Below are positions 52,954-58,945 of a stretch of DNA of 58,945 nucleotides, piece by piece. The DNA comes from an uncultured Bacteroidota bacterium. GTDB taxonomy: Bacteria > Bacteroidota > Bacteroidia > Flavobacteriales > Flavobacteriaceae. A model generated the notes under the pieces. The model worked only from the letters and a program-made list of their open reading frames with translations, did not search any database and was not told the origin of the DNA. Position numbers and translations under genes: made by a program. The stretch lies in NCBI GenBank assembly GCA_902511755.1, contig CABXGL010000002.1:65973-124917 (forward strand). The letters run 5' to 3'. How positions within the stretch are numbered: the stretch's first letter is position 1; each line of letters opens with the position of its first letter.

Positions 52954-53418
52954 ATGAAAAAAATAATTTTAAGCTTAGGAATTTTATTAATTGTTAGTTG
53001 TAATAATTCTAATGAAATCACAGAGCAAGATGTAAAAGACACAATATTTGGAATGTTTGATTCCTTTTCTGTAGAGAGCGAGGACAAAAATAATTTTTAT
53101 AATTATGTTACAGATGATTATGTATTATATGAAATAGGCAAAAAAATGAATGCTGCAGAATTTTTAGAATTTGCTAGCACATTTAATACAATTGAAGATG
53201 ATTGGGAAATAACGGATTGGAACATTACAATTGACAAAGGATCAGCTCACGCATATTTTAAAAATAACGGAAGGTTTGTTACTTTAAATGAAGGAAAGAA
53301 AACTCTTTTAAATTATCAATGGATTGAAAGTGCTTATTTAGTCAAAGTAGATGATAAACTAAAAATAAAATTTTATTTTTCTGATGCAGTTACTCAATCT
53401 TCACAAGAAATAGAATAA
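52954..53418 (+). CDS. NTF2/SnoaL-like lipoprotein
   Basis: 154 aa. Lipobox LIVSC (Cys16). Mature NTF2-like fold with a DVKDTIFGMFDSFSVESED helix, an EFLEFASTFN segment and alternating strands (AHAYFKNNGRFVTLN). It shares its type with the proteins at 42959 and 51539. The cupin starts 1 bp after its stop. Confidence 0.72.
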   Translation: MKKIILSLGILLIVSCNNSNEITEQDVKDTIFGMFDSFSVESEDKNNFYNYVTDDYVLYEIGKKMNAAEFLEFASTFNTIEDDWEITDWNITIDKGSAHAYFKNNGRFVTLNEGKKTLLNYQWIESAYLVKVDDKLKIKFYFSDAVTQSSQEIE

Positions 53419-53419
53419 T

Positions 53420-53788
53420 ATGAGCTTTAAAGCAATTAATTTTAAACAGAAGTATAGTTTATTCAATGATTATTGGTCGCCAAAAGTTATTGCTGAAATG
53501 AATGATTACCAATTCAAACTTGCTAAAATTAAAGGAGATTTTCAGTGGCATTGTCATAATGACACCGATGAAACGTTTGTTGTATTAGAAGGAAATTTAA
53601 CAATAAAATTTAGAGAAGGCCATGTTGATTTAAAAGAAGGAGAAATGTATGTTGTTCCAAAAGGATTGGAGCATAAGCCATGCGCAGAAAATGAAGCAAA
53701 AATTTTATTAATTGAACCTAGAGGCGTTGTGAATACTGGCGACTTAGAAGCAAGTGAATTAACTTCTGAAAATGATGTTTGGATTTAG
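53420..53788 (+). CDS. Cupin-domain protein
   Basis: 122 aa, single cupin barrel. WHCHNDTDETFVVLEG has the two His and Glu metal ligands of motif 1 (HxH-x4-E) and MYVVPKGLEHKP the His of motif 2. Small metal-binding cupin; substrate unknown. It overlaps the convergent MATE gene by 4 bp. Confidence 0.85.
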   Translation: MSFKAINFKQKYSLFNDYWSPKVIAEMNDYQFKLAKIKGDFQWHCHNDTDETFVVLEGNLTIKFREGHVDLKEGEMYVVPKGLEHKPCAENEAKILLIEPRGVVNTGDLEASELTSENDVWI

Positions 53789-55164
53789 TCAGTTTTATTA
53801 TTAGCAATTAGTTTTTTAGTCAAGTAGTTGAATCTTATATATAGCATAATGGCAGCGGAACCCAGGCCTGAAAGTAATCCAATCCATATGCCTGTACTTT
53901 TCAAGGGAGTGTGAAGACCTAAATAATAACAAATTGGGAATCCAATTAACCAATATGCTATAAAAGTCATTATTGTTGGAATTTTTACATCCTGCATTCC
54001 CCTTAATGCCCCTAATATAACAACTTGTAATCCATCAAAAATTTGAAATAGAGCTACAATTATTAATAATTCAGAAGCTATCATAATTACCTCTTGATTT
54101 TCTATTAGTTTAGCAACATTTTCTGTATCAAGATATAGTGTGGGGAGCCAATCTCTTAAAGTAAAAAACATAAAAGCAAAAACTATTTCAATTAATATAA
54201 CTAACAAGAAAATAGAAAATGCGATTCTCCTTAACGACACAAAATCAGCTAATCCTTTTTGATTTCCTACTCGAATCATAGCAGCTACATTTAATCCAAC
54301 ACCAATCATAAATGTCATTGCTGATAAATTGAAAGCTATTTGATTTGCAGCTTGAAAATTTTTGCCTAATACTCCGCTAAGCCAAATTGCACAAGTAAAA
54401 ATACCTACTTCAAAAAGCATCTGTAATGCCGATGGGAACCCTAAATCAATTATTTTTTTAAAAATGGAACTATTAATTATTTTAAAATTTAAATTAAAAA
54501 TGTATTTCTTAAATTTTTCTTTATTTATAAAAATAATCCATAAGAAAATTGCCATAATAATTCTTGAAACCAAAGTTCCAATTGCAGCTCCAGTAATGCC
54601 TAATTTTGGAAATCCATAGTATCCAAATATTAATAGATAATTAAGCGCAATGTTTATTACGTTAGCTAAAACAGTAGCATACATAGGATATTTTGTGTTG
54701 GATAATCCATCAGAAAATCTTTTTAATGCTTCAAAAATAGTTAGTGGAATTATAGATAGAGCAATGAAATTTAGGTATGGGATTGCTAATTTCACAACCT
54801 CAATTGGTTGATTCATTTCAAACATTATTGGCTTAACTAGCATTAATAATAGGTATAGAGAAACCCCCATAATAGAGCAGAGTATTAAGCCGTGTTTAAG
54901 AGCATCTTTAACTCCTGGAATATTTTTTGAAGAGTCTGCTTCAGCAACAATTGGAGTAATTGCTGTTGCAAATCCTATTGCCAAGGACATCGCTAAAAAG
55001 AAAAAGCTATTACCTAAGGAAACTGCTGCTAATTCTGCTGCTCCCAATTGACCGACCATTACATTATCTGCAAAAGCAACAGTCATATGCCCCACCATTC
55101 CCAACATGACGGGATATGCAAGTTTTAAATTATAACGAAATTCTTTGGTATAATTATATAACAA
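53785..55164 (-). CDS. MATE family multidrug/Na+ antiporter
   Basis: 459 aa, twelve membrane helices in two halves. The N-terminal PVMLGMVGHMTVAFADNVMV is the MATE signature. NorM-like proteins export cationic drugs using Na+ or H+. It is a minus-strand unit with the two small genes upstream (11 and 3 bp apart at most). Confidence 0.9.
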   Translation of the reverse strand: MLYNYTKEFRYNLKLAYPVMLGMVGHMTVAFADNVMVGQLGAAELAAVSLGNSFFFLAMSLAIGFATAITPIVAEADSSKNIPGVKDALKHGLILCSIMGVSLYLLLMLVKPIMFEMNQPIEVVKLAIPYLNFIALSIIPLTIFEALKRFSDGLSNTKYPMYATVLANVINIALNYLLIFGYYGFPKLGITGAAIGTLVSRIIMAIFLWIIFINKEKFKKYIFNLNFKIINSSIFKKIIDLGFPSALQMLFEVGIFTCAIWLSGVLGKNFQAANQIAFNLSAMTFMIGVGLNVAAMIRVGNQKGLADFVSLRRIAFSIFLLVILIEIVFAFMFFTLRDWLPTLYLDTENVAKLIENQEVIMIASELLIIVALFQIFDGLQVVILGALRGMQDVKIPTIMTFIAYWLIGFPICYYLGLHTPLKSTGIWIGLLSGLGSAAIMLYIRFNYLTKKLIANNKTD

Positions 55165-55175
55165 ATAATAAAATT

Positions 55176-55472
55176 TTAATTATGATTATCATATAAATAA
55201 AGAGGCATTGCTAATGAAAATCCTACTAAAAAAAGAGCAATTAAATATTTTGTAGGATTTAATTTTTTTGATCTGAATTGATATATAATAAATATTAAAA
55301 AAGAGGAGGCTGCAATAGTTAAGTCCATCGAAATCATTGAAACGGGATGAGATGAAAATATTTCAGTCCAGAATCCGTCCATAGCCCAATTATTTGATGA
55401 CAGAAATTTTATTAAATGGTAGTAAGGGAAAACAATTCCTAACATACACATAAGTAAGTATATTTTTTTCAT
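55176..55472 (-). CDS. DUF2834 small membrane protein
   Basis: 98 aa, three membrane helices; PYYHLIKFLSSNNW near the N-terminus and SMDLTIAASSFLIFIIYQF match the DUF2834 family. Starts within the stop region of the 61-aa gene (4-bp overlap). Function unknown. Confidence 0.75.
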   Translation of the reverse strand: MKKIYLLMCMLGIVFPYYHLIKFLSSNNWAMDGFWTEIFSSHPVSMISMDLTIAASSFLIFIIYQFRSKKLNPTKYLIALFLVGFSLAMPLYLYDNHN

Positions 55473-55654
55473 AATCTTGTGTTTTTTTTCTTTTTAAGAA
55501 TCTCATCTATTTGATTTTTGATTTTTTTAATTCGCATTTTTCTAAACTCAACTTTTTCCATTTTTCCACTGATTTCAGATCTTGAAATTCTCTTCTTTAA
55601 TTGATTGATTTTTCTCCCAAGTTTAGGGATATCATCTTTAGATAAATTGTTCAT
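55469..55654 (-). CDS. Small charged protein, unknown
   Basis: 61 aa, highly basic and helical (KLGRKINQLKKRISRSE and KKIKNQIDEILKKKKN); no membrane segment. Likely coiled coil. Its start is 14 bp from the start of the longer hutH frame on the other strand. Confidence 0.55.
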   Translation of the reverse strand: MNNLSKDDIPKLGRKINQLKKRISRSEISGKMEKVEFRKMRIKKIKNQIDEILKKKKNTRL

Positions 55655-55743
55655 GATTTTAGAATTAAATGAGTTCTTTTAAAGTTAATAAAACAATTTC
55701 ATTCAAGTCCAGAATTTGTATATTTAATAAACTATATTTTAAT

Positions 55744-57252
55744 ATGTCTTTAAAGAAATTTTCATACGGCAGAGATACGCTTACTTGTCAATTGGCTAAG
55801 CAGATTTTAGAAGATAATTTGATTTGTCAAATTCAGGATGAAGAAATTAATAAAATTAAAAAATCTAGACAAAGCATAATAAATGTTTTAGAATCATCGA
55901 GAAGAATATATGGAGTTAATACTGGTATAGGGGAATTGTGTAATACTATAATTTCTGATAAGGATTCAAAATTATTACAAGAAAACCTATTAAAAAGTCA
56001 TGCAGTTGGAGTTGGAGAGAGTGCCCCCTTAGAAATTTCTAAGCTTATGATGATTTTAAAAGTACATTCTTTATGTAAGGGGTTTTCTGGAATTAGTTTG
56101 GAAGTAATTAAAAGAATTTGTTGGCATATTGAAAAAAATATTATTCCAATTATCCCATCACAGGGCTCTGTTGGTGCATCTGGAGATTTAGCTCCATTGG
56201 CTCACTTATTCCTTCCATTAATTGGATTGGGAGAAGTTATGTATAAAGGTAAAAAGGTAAAAACTAAAGAAGCTTTACAAAAAGAAAAAAAATCTTCCAT
56301 AGCATTAAAGGAAAAGGAAGGTTTGGCACTTATTAATGGCACTCAGTTTATTTCAGCATACGCTTGCTATGCATTAGAAAAATTTAAGAACTGTTTAATT
56401 AATGCTGATATTATTTCAGCATTTAGTTTGGAAAGTGTTCAAGGTTCTATAAAACCATTTAGTCAAAAAATTCAAAAATTAAGACCATTTAAAGGTTCTT
56501 TAATAGTGACTAATACCATTAGAGATTTGTTGAAAGGTTCAAAAATCTTAGAATCTCACAAAAATTGCGATAGAGTTCAAGACCCATATTCTATAAGATG
56601 TATTCCTCAGGTTCATGGCGCAAGTTGGGATGCCTACCTTCATCTAAATGAAATGTTAGAAATAGAATTAAACTCCGTTACAGATAATCCAATAGTAATA
56701 AATGAGGATGAGATTATTAGTGGCGGCAATTTTCATGGTCAGCCTTTGGCTATACCTATTGACTATGCAGTAATAGCAGCTTCTGAAATAGGAAATATTT
56801 CGGACAGACGAATATATTTAATGCTTAAAGGAAATGAGATTGTCCCAAAATTTTTAATTAAAAATAGTGGAGTAAATTCAGGCTTTATGATTTTACAATA
56901 TACTACGGCAGCCTTATCAAGTGAAAATAAAAATTTATGTTTTCCTGCAAGCGCTGACTCTATCACTACCTCATTGGGACAAGAAGATCATGTTAGTATG
57001 GGCTCTATAGGTGCCGTTAAATTTTTAAGAGTTGTTAAAAATTTAGAAAAAATTTTAGCGATTGAACTTCTTTGCTCTGTTCAAGCATTAGATTTTTATA
57101 ATCCTTTAAAATCTGGATTGAAGATTGATAAATGTTACAATTATATTCGATCCAAAATTAAGCATTGTAAGGCGGATAGAATATTTACAACAGATATCGA
57201 AAATGCAATTGAGATTTTTAAGTCAAAAAAATTAATTGAATTAACCACATAA
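55744..57252 (+). CDS. hutH: Histidine ammonia-lyase
   Basis: 502 aa from ATG 55744 ([14 protein letters not shown]); an earlier ATG at 55669 adds 25 residues unlike the family. The MIO cofactor Ala-Ser-Gly lies in [15 protein letters not shown], and [13 protein letters not shown] and NGTQFISA are conserved family segments. It turns histidine into urocanate plus ammonia. hutU follows after 5 bp. Confidence 0.9.
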   Translation: MSLKKFSYGRDTLTCQLAKQILEDNLICQIQDEEINKIKKSRQSIINVLESSRRIYGVNTGIGELCNTIISDKDSKLLQENLLKSHAVGVGESAPLEISKLMMILKVHSLCKGFSGISLEVIKRICWHIEKNIIPIIPSQGSVGASGDLAPLAHLFLPLIGLGEVMYKGKKVKTKEALQKEKKSSIALKEKEGLALINGTQFISAYACYALEKFKNCLINADIISAFSLESVQGSIKPFSQKIQKLRPFKGSLIVTNTIRDLLKGSKILESHKNCDRVQDPYSIRCIPQVHGASWDAYLHLNEMLEIELNSVTDNPIVINEDEIISGGNFHGQPLAIPIDYAVIAASEIGNISDRRIYLMLKGNEIVPKFLIKNSGVNSGFMILQYTTAALSSENKNLCFPASADSITTSLGQEDHVSMGSIGAVKFLRVVKNLEKILAIELLCSVQALDFYNPLKSGLKIDKCYNYIRSKIKHCKADRIFTTDIENAIEIFKSKKLIELTT

Positions 57253-57257
57253 AATTT

Positions 57258-58928
57258 ATGGATTATACATCTTTTTTAAAAAAATATGCAAATCATCCAA
57301 ACTATTTTTCTCCAACTGGGAATAAATTAAATGCAAAAAGTTGGCAGACAGAGGCTCCTTTAAGGATGCTATTAAATAATTTGAATGCAGATGTAGCCGA
57401 AGATCCAAATAACCTGATTGTCTATGGTGGGTCAGGACAAGCTGCTAGAAATGTTGAGTCGGTAGAAAAAATAATTAAGATGCTTTTAGATTTAGAAAAT
57501 GATGAAAGTTTACTTATACAATCAGGCAAGCCAGTAGGTAAAGTAAGAACTCATAGTGAAGCTCCAAGAGTTTTAATCGCAAATTCAAATTTAGTTCCTG
57601 CATGGGCTAATTGGGAAGAATTTGATAAATTAAAAGAGAACGGATTAATTATGTATGGTCAAATGACTGCAGGAAGTTGGATTTATATTGGGACTCAAGG
57701 GATATTACAAGGCACATATGAAACATTTGTTGCATGTGCTAATCAACATTTTAATGGTTCTTTAAGAAATAAATTATTAGTTTCTGGAGGATTAGGTGGC
57801 ATGGGTGGCGCTCAACCACTTGCAGCAACAATGGCAGGGGGAACATTTTTGGGAGCAGATATTGATCCTAAAAGAATTGAAAAGAGATTAGCTACAAATT
57901 ATATTGATAAAATGACATATTCCTACGAGGAGGCTAGAGATATAGTTATGGAAGCTAAATTAAAGGGGGAAAACATTTCAGTAGGCCTAGTCAGTGATGC
58001 TGGGGATATGCTTGAAAAACTTTTAAACGATAATATTGTTCCTGATATTTTAACTGATCAAACATCTGCACATGATCCAATTCATGGTTATGTTCCTAAT
58101 GGAATATCTCTAGAAGAGGCAATTAATTTAAGAAAAAAGAATCCTTCAGAATATAAAGATAGATCTCTTAAGAGTATGGCAAGACATGTTAATTTTATGC
58201 TTAAAATGAAATCAAAGGGTGCAATTACTTTTGACTATGGTAACAATTTAAGAGAATTTGCAAAACAAGGAGGCGCTAATAATGCTTTTGATTTTAACGG
58301 TTTTGTGCCTGATTACATTAGGCCATTGTTTTGTGAAGGGAAAGGTCCATTTAGATGGGCAGCCCTGTCAGGAAATCCTGAAGATATTTACACTACAGAC
58401 CAAGCTTTAATTGAAGCATTTCCTGAAAATAAAAATATGATAAGATGGATTGAAGAAGCAAGAAAAAAAGTGAAATTTCAAGGATTGCCCTGTAGGATAT
58501 GTTGGTTGGGTATGGGTGAAAGGGAAAAAGCTGGATTGATTTTCAATAACTTGGTTAAACAAGGCAAAATATCGGCTCCAATTGTAATAGGTAGAGATCA
58601 TTTGGATTGTGGATCAGTAGCCTCTCCAAATCGTGAAACGGAAGGAATGTTGGATGGATCGGATGCTGTTTCTGACTGGCCTTTATTAAATTTAATGTCC
58701 AATACTGCTGGAGGAGCAACTTGGGTTTCATTTCATCATGGAGGAGGGGTAGGAATGGGATATTCACAACATGCAGGTATGGTGATTTTAGCGGACGGTA
58801 GTGATCGAGCAGAGTCTTGTATAAAAAGAGTTTTATATAATGATCCAGCACTTGGAATAATTAGGCATAGTGATGCGGGATATAGTAGTGCAAATGATAA
58901 TTTAAACAAGTTTAACTTAGAAATATAA
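57258..58928 (+). CDS. hutU: Urocanate hydratase
   Basis: 556 aa, complete. NAD-binding glycine-rich [19 protein letters not shown], catalytic-region [11 protein letters not shown] and the C-terminal [19 protein letters not shown] are characteristic. It converts urocanate to imidazolonepropionate, the second step after hutH. The hutI and hutG/F steps are not in the window. Confidence 0.94.
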   Translation: MDYTSFLKKYANHPNYFSPTGNKLNAKSWQTEAPLRMLLNNLNADVAEDPNNLIVYGGSGQAARNVESVEKIIKMLLDLENDESLLIQSGKPVGKVRTHSEAPRVLIANSNLVPAWANWEEFDKLKENGLIMYGQMTAGSWIYIGTQGILQGTYETFVACANQHFNGSLRNKLLVSGGLGGMGGAQPLAATMAGGTFLGADIDPKRIEKRLATNYIDKMTYSYEEARDIVMEAKLKGENISVGLVSDAGDMLEKLLNDNIVPDILTDQTSAHDPIHGYVPNGISLEEAINLRKKNPSEYKDRSLKSMARHVNFMLKMKSKGAITFDYGNNLREFAKQGGANNAFDFNGFVPDYIRPLFCEGKGPFRWAALSGNPEDIYTTDQALIEAFPENKNMIRWIEEARKKVKFQGLPCRICWLGMGEREKAGLIFNNLVKQGKISAPIVIGRDHLDCGSVASPNRETEGMLDGSDAVSDWPLLNLMSNTAGGATWVSFHHGGGVGMGYSQHAGMVILADGSDRAESCIKRVLYNDPALGIIRHSDAGYSSANDNLNKFNLEI

Positions 58929-58945
58929 AATTGAGAACTCTTTTT

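Noticed and set aside
55669-55743. N-terminal extension of histidine ammonia-lyase
   Set aside because: The added 25 residues have no family match and the internal ATG gives the usual start.

Overview
The window looks like a chromosome segment of a marine Bacteroidota, probably a small-genome flavobacterium. It is very AT-rich and Shine-Dalgarno sites are essentially absent. Several promoters match the Bacteroidota pattern TTTG-N17-19-TAnnTTTG (nrdB 3200-3228, tetR 21431-21461, tRNA-Asn 31523-31553). Signal peptides end in SFGQ/FSQ-like sites, and typical Bacteroidota families are present (TonB receptor with carboxypeptidase-like N-terminus, BspA-type repeats, PiT-PhoU fusion). These identifications rest on motif recognition; no database search was possible.

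Layout. 1-31.5 kb is mostly housekeeping: a partial bacilliredoxin, a DjlA-like co-chaperone, HupE-like and MarC membrane proteins, dCMP deaminase, class Ia ribonucleotide reductase (nrdB-nrdA), a phosphate transporter with a porin-like partner, dGTPase, tadA, a cold-shock protein and aspS. An RND efflux operon (tetR-tolC-mfp-rnd, minus strand) has a palindromic operator inside the tetR promoter. crtE and crtY make the start and end of the beta-carotene branch. From 23.7 to 30.1 kb lies a metal-homeostasis neighbourhood: a DtxR/MntR repressor with a matching operator, a ZIP transporter, a TonB receptor, and on the other strand SCO1 and a P19/Tp34-type periplasmic metal protein. rseP and tRNA-Asn close this part.

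31.65-49.44 kb is an accessory island that starts just after tRNA-Asn. Every gene is on the plus strand. After a 0.6-kb gene-free stretch and an EcoRII-like restriction-modification pair comes the most unusual structure in the window: an array of small gene groups separated by a direct repeat (repeat A, core TAAACCATAGGCATATCTTC). In eight of nine copies the stop codon of the preceding ORF lies inside the first ten bases of the repeat. A second repeat (repeat B) is the start-plus-signal-peptide coding segment of many cargo genes. It is conserved at nucleotide level and is also present as truncated, non-functional remnants. A third short repeat (C) occurs twice. Cargo includes a membrane-anchored protein with two PD-(D/E)XK-like nuclease regions, a YwqK-like MORN protein, DUF4846, DUF4242, NTF2-like and TPR proteins, a FAD oxidoreductase and many tiny membrane proteins. 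It resembles an integron cassette array in logic, but no recombinase is in the window and the repeats are not recognisable attC sites. I regard it as a candidate undescribed cassette system.

49.45-58.9 kb returns to core genes: a secreted M24 peptidase, a YdjM-like membrane protein, PspC, NTF2-like lipoproteins, a BI-1/YccA protein, a cupin, a MATE exporter, and histidine degradation genes hutH-hutU at the end.
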